Shown here: piece after piece, positions 57,725 through 64,000 of the stretch
How positions within the stretch are numbered: position 1 is the first letter of the stretch
Layout: every line of letters begins with the position of its first letter
Assembly: GCF_002240225.1 (NCBI RefSeq)
Contig: NZ_CP022584.1
Span: 1,178,001-1,242,000 of the forward strand
From: Paenibacillus physcomitrellae
Lineage (GTDB): Bacteria > Bacillota > Bacilli > Paenibacillales > Paenibacillaceae
DNA length: 64,000 nucleotides
Reading direction: 5' to 3'
The notes under the pieces: model-generated
The model's input: the letters and a program-made list of their open reading frames with translations, nothing else
Databases searched by the model: none
Told to the model about the DNA's origin: nothing
Translations under genes and position numbers: made by a program

Positions 57725-57811
57725 AAAAAAACCTGCGAAATGCTATTCTCCACCGCCCCGAGGGGCATTATTCAGCTTCATCTGTTTTACAGGAGAAAAG
57801 CATATCACAGG
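57725..57811 (-). terminator. Large structured terminator after the DUF2273 gene
   Basis: On the minus strand CCTG-ATGCT-TCTCC segments (57811-57792) pair with GGAGA-AGCAT-CAGG (57751-57732) around an inner GCCCC/GGGGC hairpin, then seven T residues. It separates the asp23 unit from nusB. Confidence 0.72.
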
Positions 57812-57813
57812 AA

Positions 57814-58047
57814 TTATCGGAAAGGACGCCACTTGCTAAACAGCCAGTCCCTTATTTCCTTCCATGGTATCAAAGAGCCTTGATCTAGATCCTTGTATTT
57901 CCCGGCCGTGTAGCCGATGAACAGGATCAGAGCACAAAACATCATGTTCCAAAAACCGGATATTAAATAAATAATGATCAAAAATACAGCGGCCGCGACT
58001 CCCAGCAAACGTCCCTTATAGCTGGTCCACAATTCTTTCCAAAACAT
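57814..58047 (-). CDS. DUF2273 small membrane protein
   Basis: A 77-aa protein with two hydrophobic helices (about 13-31 and 34-49) and a basic C-terminal end (DWLFSKWRPFR). Proteins of this type accompany Asp23/AmaP envelope-stress proteins in Firmicutes. GGGGGAG lies before the ATG, and it starts 15 bases after amaP. Function unknown. Confidence 0.85.
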   Translation of the reverse strand: MFWKELWTSYKGRLLGVAAAVFLIIIYLISGFWNMMFCALILFIGYTAGKYKDLDQGSLIPWKEIRDWLFSKWRPFR

Positions 58048-58062
58048 TGGGACGAACTCCCC

Positions 58063-58602
58063 CTATTCCACTCGGCTCTTTATCACCGGAGATTGCACCA
58101 AGTTGGCAATATATACGGAGACATAAGAAACCGGAATCCCGGTAATTTCCTCCACTTGATCATGAACCTGCTTCTGCACTTCTTCCGTAAGGGGCGGTAT
58201 CGCTGTTTCACCGTCCACAAGCGCGCGAACGTTGATTTCAAGGCCGGATTCGGAAACCCGGATTCTTGTCTTCACATCACGGACTCCACGAACCCGCGAA
58301 GCGGCTTTATACGAAAGATTCTCAATCGTCTCTACCGAAATCTGAATATCGCCAAATTCGGTTCTTTGATCGATCGACGGCAGCGAGGAACGATCCCTGC
58401 GGATTGAAATATAGAAGAAACGGAGGCTGAACAGGAATAGAAGAACCGCCACTATCAAGACAACCAGATAAAGCGTATTTTGATCCTGCGAATTCAAAGA
58501 GACCGGAACGGCATTCGTTAAAAGGAGGATTGCAATTACACTGATAATGCCGATGCTCAGGCTATATATAAAAAGCAAAACCCTGTCTAAAATCTTTGCC
58601 AC
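58063..58602 (-). CDS. amaP: AmaP, membrane anchor of Asp23
   Basis: A 179-aa protein with two N-terminal membrane helices (about 8-30 and 43-65) joined by a short loop, and a soluble domain (about 80-179) related to Asp23/Gls24 (GDIQISVETIENLSYKAASR, VRGVRDVKTRIRVSESGLEI). In Staphylococcus AmaP anchors Asp23 at the membrane. The GTG start has AGGGAGG upstream. It lies between asp23 and the DUF2273 gene. Confidence 0.9.
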   Translation of the reverse strand: MAKILDRVLLFIYSLSIGIISVIAILLLTNAVPVSLNSQDQNTLYLVVLIVAVLLFLFSLRFFYISIRRDRSSLPSIDQRTEFGDIQISVETIENLSYKAASRVRGVRDVKTRIRVSESGLEINVRALVDGETAIPPLTEEVQKQVHDQVEEITGIPVSYVSVYIANLVQSPVIKSRVE

Positions 58603-58630
58603 GAAATCTGCAGCCTCCCTAAATTATAGT

Positions 58631-58658
58631 AAACCCCTGACTCAATTGTCGGGGGTTT
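58631..58658 (-). promoter_or_regulatory. Hairpin between asp23 and amaP
   Basis: On the minus strand AAACCCC-C-GAC pairs with GTC-A-GGGGTTT around six bases. The tail (ACTATAATTT) is only weakly T-rich, so partial termination or RNA processing is more likely than full stop. Confidence 0.5.
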
Positions 58659-58667
58659 ATGCACTCG

Positions 58668-59078
58668 TTATTTAACCCTGTTGTTTACATCAGTTGGTTC
58701 TTCAAGTTTCTCAGTCGTCTTGAAAATCACGTCATGAATATGTACGTTCACTTCCACGACGGAAAGTCCTGTCATCTGTTCAATGGAACGTTTGACGTTA
58801 CGCTGAACTTCGCTAGCCACTTCCGGAATCCGGTTGCCGTATTCTACAATTACAGATACGTCAACAGCCGCTTCCCGCTGGCCAACCTCAACCTTAACGC
58901 CTTTGGATAAATTTTTGCGTCCGAGCAATTCGGCAATGCCGCCGGCAAACCCGCCGCTCATTCCCGCTACACCTTTCACCTCAACCGTTGCCAAACCGGC
59001 AATGACTTCGATGACTTCCGGCGCAATTTGAATCTCTCCAATATCGGTACGTTCAAATTCAGTCGGCAAAGTACTCAT
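58668..59078 (-). CDS. Asp23/Gls24-family envelope stress protein
   Basis: A 136-aa soluble protein with the Asp23 pattern: GEIQIAPEVIEVIAGLATVE, VKGVAGMSGGFAGGIAELLG and VEYGNRIPEVASEVQRNVKR. It corresponds to YqhY of Bacillus, whose gene also lies by accBC and has been linked to control of acetyl-CoA carboxylase. The ATG at 59078 follows AGGTGGAG by six bases; an upstream GTG overlaps that site. It has its own good promoter. Confidence 0.92.
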   Translation of the reverse strand: MSTLPTEFERTDIGEIQIAPEVIEVIAGLATVEVKGVAGMSGGFAGGIAELLGRKNLSKGVKVEVGQREAAVDVSVIVEYGNRIPEVASEVQRNVKRSIEQMTGLSVVEVNVHIHDVIFKTTEKLEEPTDVNNRVK

Positions 59079-59148
59079 CTTCTTCTCCACCTCTCAATAA
59101 GTTTGCGACAAACCCAGTGTCATAGAGGCAAGCGCACTTATTATACAT

Positions 59149-59177
59149 ACTATATCATTTTGCCTGTATTATGACAA
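59149..59177 (-). promoter_or_regulatory. Sigma-A promoter of asp23-amaP-DUF2273
   Basis: On the minus strand TTGTCA (59177-59172), a 17-base spacer and TATAGT (59154-59149): a strong match. Confidence 0.78.
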
Positions 59178-59193
59178 ACTTGGCCCGATTGTT

Positions 59194-60537
59194 TTAAACC
59201 TCGTGTTCTTCCAGAAATTTAATATCGAAATCACCACGGATAAATACCGGATGATCCAGCAATTTCTGGTGGAACGGAATGGTGGTATGAATACCTTCCA
59301 CAGCAAATTCAGCCAAAGCGCGTTTCATCTTGGCGATCGCTTCCTCGCGGGTCGGCGCCCAGACGATCAGCTTCGCAATCATAGAATCGTAGTGAGGAGA
59401 GATGGTATAACCCGGATACGCTCCGCTGTCGACCCGTACGCCTGGTCCGCCTGGCGCCAGATAAAACTGGATTTTGCCCGGCGAAGGCAGGAAGCCCCGG
59501 TCAGGATTCTCCGCATTAATCCGGCATTCAATCGACCAGCCGTTCAGCACAATGTCTTCTTGCACGAAAGACAGACGGTTTCCTTCGGCTACGGAGATCA
59601 TCTCTTTGATCAAATCCACGCCAGTGACCATTTCAGTTACCGGATGCTCAACCTGAATCCGCGTATTCATTTCCATGAAGTAGAATTGACCATCAGGCCC
59701 GAGCAGAAATTCCAGCGTGCCGGCGCCGCAATAGTCCACGGCAAGCGCAGCCCGAACGGCTGCTTCGCCCATTTCGGCTCTTTTCTCAGGAGACAGAATC
59801 GGACAAGGAGATTCCTCCACCAGCTTCTGGCGGCGGCGCTGCACGGAGCAGTCGCGCTCTCCCAAATAAACGGCATTGCCATGGCGGTCTGCCATGATTT
59901 GAATTTCCACATGCTTCATGCCTGTCAAATATTTCTCCAGGTAAACGCCGGCATTGCCGAATGCCTTCTGGGCTTCCTGCTGAGCCGTTGTAATCTGCTG
60001 GATCAAGGAAGATTCGTCTTCCGCCAGGCGGATACCTTTGCCTCCGCCGCCGGCAGTTGCCTTGATAATGACAGGATAACCAATATCTCTGGCAATCATG
60101 ACCGCTTCGTCCAAATCTTCTATAATGCCGTCAGAGCCCGGGATAACCGGCACTCCGGCATCCTTCATCGTCTGTTTGGCGACGGATTTGTCACCCATCC
60201 GGCTGATCGCGTCAGCGGAAGGACCGATGAATGTAATATTGCAGGAATCGCAAATCTCCGCAAAGTCGGCATTCTCAGACAAAAATCCGTAGCCCGGATG
60301 GATGGCATCACATTCCGTCAACGTAGCTACGCTCATAATGTTCGTAAAATTCAAATAACTGTCCTTGGACAAAGTCGGGCCGATGCAATAAGCTTCATCT
60401 GCAAGGCGTACATGCAGAGAATCCTTATCTGCTTCGGAATAAACGGCGACCGTAGAAATATTCATTTCCCGGCAGGCGCGGATAATCCGAACCGCGATTT
60501 CGCCTCGGTTAGCAATCAATATTTTGTGAAATTTCAT
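59194..60537 (-). CDS. accC: Acetyl-CoA carboxylase, biotin carboxylase subunit
   Basis: A 447-aa ATP-grasp enzyme that carboxylates biotin on AccB. Visible motifs are [20 protein letters not shown], the ATP lid [36 protein letters not shown] and [20 protein letters not shown] (metal and catalytic residues). Malonyl-CoA made by the full enzyme feeds fatty acid synthesis. It follows accB by 36 bases; the carboxyltransferase genes are not in the window. Confidence 0.97.
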   Translation of the reverse strand: MKFHKILIANRGEIAVRIIRACREMNISTVAVYSEADKDSLHVRLADEAYCIGPTLSKDSYLNFTNIMSVATLTECDAIHPGYGFLSENADFAEICDSCNITFIGPSADAISRMGDKSVAKQTMKDAGVPVIPGSDGIIEDLDEAVMIARDIGYPVIIKATAGGGGKGIRLAEDESSLIQQITTAQQEAQKAFGNAGVYLEKYLTGMKHVEIQIMADRHGNAVYLGERDCSVQRRRQKLVEESPCPILSPEKRAEMGEAAVRAALAVDYCGAGTLEFLLGPDGQFYFMEMNTRIQVEHPVTEMVTGVDLIKEMISVAEGNRLSFVQEDIVLNGWSIECRINAENPDRGFLPSPGKIQFYLAPGGPGVRVDSGAYPGYTISPHYDSMIAKLIVWAPTREEAIAKMKRALAEFAVEGIHTTIPFHQKLLDHPVFIRGDFDIKFLEEHEV

Positions 60538-60573
60538 GGTTTATCCTCCTGGTACCAAATTCTTAAGCTAATC

Positions 60574-61047
60574 TTATTCCGGCTTCACCAAAAAGAGGGG
60601 CTGTCCATATTCCACAAGCTGTCCGTTTTCTACCAAAATGTCGACGATTTCGCCTTTAACTTCGGCTTCAATTTCATTCATCAGCTTCATCGCTTCAATG
60701 ATGCAGACCACTGTCTTGTCCGAAACACGATCGCCCTTATTGACGAAAGGACTCGCGTCAGGAGAGGAAGCGCGGTAGAAAGAACCTACCATCGGGGAAA
60801 CGATTGTATGTAAGTTGGAATCCGCTGCTTGCCGTTCCGGAGCTTTGGTCTCTTGCGTCTGCTGAACCGCTGCCGCTGCTGCAGGAGCAGGTGCCTGAAC
60901 AACCGGAGCTGCTGCAACCTGTACAACCTCCGTTTTGCCCGGTTTGCGAATCATAAGGCGGGTTCCTTCATTCTCAATTTCCAGCTCATGCACAGAGGTT
61001 TCATCCACCAATTTGATCAGTTCTTTAATTTCATTTAATTTAAACAT
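60574..61047 (-). CDS. accB: Biotin carboxyl carrier protein
   Basis: A 157-aa subunit. An N-terminal helix region ([20 protein letters not shown]) and an Ala/Pro/Gln linker (about 55-80) lead to the biotinyl domain with the biotinylated lysine in [14 protein letters not shown]. The ATG at 61047 is chosen because the GTG further up abuts the GGAGGAG site. First gene of accB-accC, with a FapR-like site in the leader. Confidence 0.96.
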   Translation of the reverse strand: MFKLNEIKELIKLVDETSVHELEIENEGTRLMIRKPGKTEVVQVAAAPVVQAPAPAAAAAVQQTQETKAPERQAADSNLHTIVSPMVGSFYRASSPDASPFVNKGDRVSDKTVVCIIEAMKLMNEIEAEVKGEIVDILVENGQLVEYGQPLFLVKPE

Positions 61048-61204
61048 TCTACTATTCACTCCTCCAGCTTTTTTGAAGAACATCCGGTTACCCGCGGCAG
61101 GAAAGGCTGCGGTCCCTCTCGGGGCATGTCCTTTGGTAAAGAAAGCAATGTCCGCCAGTTCTAGCACAGCCGAAACGATTCAACTTCCTTTGACACCGTA
61201 AGCT

Positions 61205-61240
61205 TTGGTACTTGGTCATAACATAACTTTATGTATTATA
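61205..61240 (-). promoter_or_regulatory. accB promoter with FapR-like operator
   Basis: On the minus strand an extended -10 TGATATAAT ends at 61235. Downstream, TTGGTACTTGGTCATAA on the plus strand (61205-61221) matches 13 of 17 bases of the FapR palindrome as recalled, at about +7 to +24. The spacing is the same as at bkdAA. Confidence 0.5.
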
Positions 61241-61259
61241 TCACAATGTGAAGAAATAG

Positions 61260-61289
61260 AAAGAGTCCAAGCATAACCCTGGACTCTTT
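61260..61289 (-). terminator. Terminator of the spoIIIA operon
   Basis: On the minus strand AAAGAGTCCA pairs with TGGACTCTTT around ten bases and is followed by CTATTTCTT. It lies 23 bases past the spoIIIAH stop. Confidence 0.75.
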
Positions 61290-61311
61290 GGAGAAAAGTT
61301 TTTGAAACCGA

Positions 61312-62148
61312 TTACTTGGCGGAGCTTACATACTGAACTTTGACTTTGTCCTGGGAAACGCCAAGCTCGCTGATGACAAGATCAATGATGGTCGCTGCGT
61401 CTTTAGCCTGCAGTTTATCGTTCTGAACCACCACCTTAAAGCTGTCGTTTTCTTCAGCGACTATCGCTCTGCCATAACGTTGAGAGACCTGCTCCTCGAT
61501 GTCGTTGATTTTGGATTCTTTGTCCTGCAGGGCACTATATTCATTTGCCGCTTTCGCGTTTTCTTCCGGTGTCTTACTGAGGTCGTTCATCGTTTGCAGC
61601 AGCTCATCGGCTTTTTTATAGTTAGCTTCGGTTCTTTCGTATTGATATTGATCCAGCTGGTCGCTGCCTACCGTACCTTGTGCTTGAGCTGTTTCCAGCA
61701 CTTCTTCGTCCGTCTTGGCTGTCTGCGAGTCCGTGGCTGTTTGATCATCCGAGGAAGCTGCTGCCGATTTGCCATCATCTTTGGAAGCTGTGTCCGTGGC
61801 CGCTGAATCCTGCTGGTTTTGATCTTCTGTCGCCGCCGCTGTACCGCTGTCCGTTTGGGTGTCTGTCTGGCTGTCTGTTTGATCGTCCCCGGTAATGCTG
61901 TCGTCAGCAGCAGCCGTTTGTCCGTCTCCCTCATCTGTTCCATCTGTCACCTCGGTCACGATCGATCCGCCTGAATCGCCTGAAGCCGTACCCTGCGCAC
62001 CCTGCGTATCCGAAACGGTAACCTGCTGTCCATCAGCCGATTGGTTGGCGGCTGGACCGGAATCCTCGGTAAACAGGTAATACGCGGATAAGACCACCAT
62101 CAAGCTGAGCATGGAGACAAGCCAAATTGTTTGACGTTTTGTTTTCAT
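61312..62148 (-). CDS. spoIIIAH: Stage III sporulation protein AH, with an enlarged linker
   Basis: A 278-aa protein with one N-terminal helix (about 8-27) and a C-terminal ring-building domain (about 165-278, ending KVQYVSSAK). Between them is a long linker (about 32-150) of Asp, Ser, Thr, Gln and Ala repeats such as QTDSQTDTQTDSGTAAATED. B. subtilis SpoIIIAH is about 218 aa. Its outer domain meets SpoIIQ of the forespore to form the feeding channel. Last gene of the spoIIIA operon. Confidence 0.92.
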   Translation of the reverse strand: MKTKRQTIWLVSMLSLMVVLSAYYLFTEDSGPAANQSADGQQVTVSDTQGAQGTASGDSGGSIVTEVTDGTDEGDGQTAAADDSITGDDQTDSQTDTQTDSGTAAATEDQNQQDSAATDTASKDDGKSAAASSDDQTATDSQTAKTDEEVLETAQAQGTVGSDQLDQYQYERTEANYKKADELLQTMNDLSKTPEENAKAANEYSALQDKESKINDIEEQVSQRYGRAIVAEENDSFKVVVQNDKLQAKDAATIIDLVISELGVSQDKVKVQYVSSAK

Positions 62149-62211
62149 TGAAAATTCCTCCTATAAGAAATGGGATAAGGGAAACTTCACTTCGTTTCAT
62201 GAAACACGAAC

Positions 62212-62853
62212 TTACTGAGAGGTTTTTCTTGGAGCAACAGAAATGCGATAGGCAGGCACGTTCAGGCCTTTTTCCACAGCATCGATGATCATTTGCTTGA
62301 CGACCTTGTTCTCGGCCCCTTTGGCAACCACCAGCACACCCCGAACCTGGGGTTTTACCTTCTTGGTAACAATCGGCTGCTGGTCACCGGACACTTCGCT
62401 CGTTACAATTTCACCGTCTCTTGTATATTCCGTGATGTGCCGTTTGCCGCCATTGCCATCCGTTTCATCTGTTGACTGCTGGCTGTCCTTGACATTGCGC
62501 TGAAAGACCGTTTCCTCGGTGGAATCTACCGTCACCATGACATCTACTGCCCCTACGCCCACGATCTTCTCCAAAATATCTTTGGTTTTATCCTCCATCT
62601 CTTCTTCGATGCTGTCGAAAGGACTGCTGCCATCGATGCCCGCCGAAACCTCGGCAGAAGTATTAACCGTATCGGAAGGCGGCTCCCGCCCCACTCCGCC
62701 CGTGTCGATTTTCTTCACATGGACAAAGGAATTAAACAGCATAAACGCAATGCCGATGAGACCGATAATGATGAGCAGCCTGAAGGTATGTAATTTCTTC
62801 CCGCCGCCTTCACCCCCGCCAATCCACTGCTCCAGTTTTTTGAGCCAATTCAT
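62212..62853 (-). CDS. spoIIIAG: Stage III sporulation protein AG
   Basis: A 213-aa protein with one helix (about 25-45, FRLLIIIGLIGIAFMLFNSF) and a ring-building motif domain: ILEKIVGVGAVDVMVTVDST, then a charged insertion and VRGVLVVAKGAENKVVKQMI. SpoIIIAG forms a large ring in the intermembrane space. The ATG at 62853 is chosen because the GTG further up directly abuts GGAGGT. It precedes spoIIIAH. Confidence 0.93.
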   Translation of the reverse strand: MNWLKKLEQWIGGGEGGGKKLHTFRLLIIIGLIGIAFMLFNSFVHVKKIDTGGVGREPPSDTVNTSAEVSAGIDGSSPFDSIEEEMEDKTKDILEKIVGVGAVDVMVTVDSTEETVFQRNVKDSQQSTDETDGNGGKRHITEYTRDGEIVTSEVSGDQQPIVTKKVKPQVRGVLVVAKGAENKVVKQMIIDAVEKGLNVPAYRISVAPRKTSQ

Positions 62854-62870
62854 TTCCGTCCTCACCTCCT

Positions 62871-63725
62871 TTACGGCTTTACTCTACTGCCCAGCTGGTA
62901 GATCTCGATCAGATCTTTGGAAACACCCCAGCTGCTGCCAAGCATCTGTGTAATCTTGCTCCCTTCGGCCGTGTCTGGTGCAACCGAAACAGGTTGATCT
63001 CCGTCCTCCGAAACCTGATCGTCCCTTCCGGCTCCGGCATCTCCGGCTTCCGAGGATTCCTCCGTGACCTCAGGCCCCTGCTCCCCGTTATCCATGGTTC
63101 CGACACCGATTCTCCCTATATGGATTTGCACCGGATCGATCTGCGGGACTTGTATGGTTCCCAAGGAGCTGTCTGACGAGAATCCCGAGTTCACCTTAGA
63201 TTCATCCGGGTTTGCCATAACAGGGGTATCCTCCGCTGCCGGGTTCAGGTAGACCTCAATATGGCTGATTACCGGCTTATCGTACTGGCTGTCCTGCTCT
63301 CCCTCATCTGTGTCTGCTGCTGAAGCCGGCACCACCTTGATTGTGACGGATACACGATTCACATCCAGCCCTGTATTTGCTTCTATCTGTGTTTTCATCT
63401 GCTGCGCCGTTTCCGTGCCGGCCCATTTCAAGGAATCCTCCAGACTCGACTGCCTGAGCAGCTCGCCTTGCTTTAGAATTTGATCCAAACTGGACTGGCT
63501 GGCTGCTTTCGGGTTCAATTGATCTTCGATGACCCGCTGTAGCTTCTCCGCCGGGTTGCCGTCCAGCAGCTTCAGCACCGGATTAAGCAATGTCATCAGG
63601 ACCAGCAAGCTGAGCACCAGCTTCACGTACCGCTCCATGGAACGGCTGGGAAGCAGCATCTCGATGATGCCCGCCAGCAGTACGATAAAAATAATCTGTC
63701 TCAGCCACTCGCCTAGCCAGTTCAT
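62871..63725 (-). CDS. spoIIIAF: Stage III sporulation protein AF, longer than usual
   Basis: A 284-aa protein; B. subtilis SpoIIIAF is about 206 aa. Two N-terminal membrane helices (about 8-25 and 32-50) are followed by a soluble domain starting near VSVTIKVVPAS, with an acidic, Ser/Glu/Asp-rich stretch (about 205-255) as the likely extension. It is part of the SpoIIIA channel base. It ends 17 bases before spoIIIAG. Confidence 0.92.
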   Translation of the reverse strand: MNWLGEWLRQIIFIVLLAGIIEMLLPSRSMERYVKLVLSLLVLMTLLNPVLKLLDGNPAEKLQRVIEDQLNPKAASQSSLDQILKQGELLRQSSLEDSLKWAGTETAQQMKTQIEANTGLDVNRVSVTIKVVPASAADTDEGEQDSQYDKPVISHIEVYLNPAAEDTPVMANPDESKVNSGFSSDSSLGTIQVPQIDPVQIHIGRIGVGTMDNGEQGPEVTEESSEAGDAGAGRDDQVSEDGDQPVSVAPDTAEGSKITQMLGSSWGVSKDLIEIYQLGSRVKP

Positions 63726-63748
63726 GAGTCATTCCCGCCTTTCCCGCT

Positions 63749-64000
63749 TCATCGCATCATTACCGTGATGTTGCCCGCCGTCAGCATAATCGTGATGGCC
63801 AGGAAGAACATCAGTCCTACCGCCGCCAATACGGCAAACACATACAGCATGCTTTTCCCGATAGTCTCCAGACAGGCCACAATCGGCGTATCGCCAAGCG
63901 GCTGCATGACGGCTGCTGTAAAATTGTAGATCAGCGCGAGGGTAAGGATCTTGATCGCCGGGAAAGCGCACAGGAATAAGATGATAACTACACCAACAAT
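63749..64000 (-). CDS. spoIIIAE: SpoIIIAE, C-terminal part only
   Basis: The last 84 codons are present; the 5' part lies beyond position 64000. The visible end is hydrophobic and finishes LMFFLAITIMLTAGNITVMM then Arg and TGA, typical of the SpoIIIAE C terminus. The protein is a multi-pass membrane component of the SpoIIIA channel. It is followed 23 bases later by spoIIIAF. Confidence 0.9.
   Translation of the reverse strand: MVGVVIILFLCAFPAIKILTLALIYNFTAAVMQPLGDTPIVACLETIGKSMLYVFAVLAAVGLMFFLAITIMLTAGNITVMMR

Noticed and set aside
59203-60813. 536-codon plus-strand open frame opposite accC/accB
   Set aside because: It is the antisense of a clearly conserved gene, has no family motif and no ribosome binding site; long antisense frames are expected from codon bias.

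Overview
The window is a stretch of core chromosome from an endospore-forming low-to-mid-GC Firmicute. Gene content, gene order and protein wording (for example MecA/YpbH, MciZ and the sulfur-processing fusion) fit the Paenibacillaceae best; this assignment is an inference from recalled families, not from a search. Nearly every gene is on the minus strand. The plus-strand exceptions are serA, the sulfur operon, mciZ, a Prli42-type mini-protein and a 54-residue membrane protein. I saw no rRNA, tRNA, insertion sequence, prophage or CRISPR array.

Layout. 0-4 kb: membrane proteolysis and adaptor genes (prsW, mecA/ypbH, a CPBP protease). 3.8-5.9 kb: serA behind a T-box leader and a tandem 59-bp repeat. 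6-9 kb: an ArsR-type repressor and an 851-residue four-module persulfide-processing protein. 9-17.4 kb: resE/resD, rluB, spmB/spmA, dacB, ytfJ, ytfI, scpB/scpA. 17.4-21.6 kb: FMN-riboswitch rib operon (ribD-ribE-ribBA-ribH). 21.7-29.7 kb: ppiB, lysA, a reduced spoVA operon (AA, AB, AF only), spoIIAA-AB-sigF, dacF. 29.8-38.4 kb: punA, deoB, xerD, a DUF4227 gene, fur, spoIIM, an EndoQ-like gene, nudF, mciZ, an M20 peptidase, prli42. 38.5-43.8 kb: branched-chain 2-oxoacid dehydrogenase complex (lpdV, bkdAA, bkdAB, bkdB). 44-50.6 kb: small hypotheticals, spo0A, spoIVB, recN, argR, a LexA-box-fronted hypothetical. 50.7-61 kb: tlyA, dxs, ispA, xseB, xseA, folD, nusB, a DUF2273/AmaP/Asp23 set, accC, accB. 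61.3-64 kb: spoIIIAH, AG, AF and the 3' end of spoIIIAE.

How it fits together. A large share of the genes serve sporulation: Spo0A, the SpoIIA/sigma-F switch, SpoIIM engulfment, the SpoIIIA channel, SpoIVB signalling, spore cortex and germination proteins, and MciZ, which blocks FtsZ. Sequences resembling sigma-F, sigma-G, sigma-H and sigma-E promoters, and Spo0A boxes, sit where those programmes would need them. The rest is housekeeping metabolism and DNA maintenance.

The most interesting observations are regulatory. Palindromes resembling FapR operators lie just downstream of the promoters of both bkdAA and accB, which would tie branched primer supply and malonyl-CoA supply to one lipid regulator. 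A near-consensus LexA box sits in the promoter of an uncharacterised gene that leads an argR-recN operon. The XerD recombinase lacks the usual catalytic-lysine motif. Several operons lack members present in Bacillus subtilis (resABC, spoVAC-AD-AE, ptb-bcd-buk). No wholly new multi-gene system stands out; the best candidates are the sulfur fusion operon and the SOS-linked hypothetical gene.
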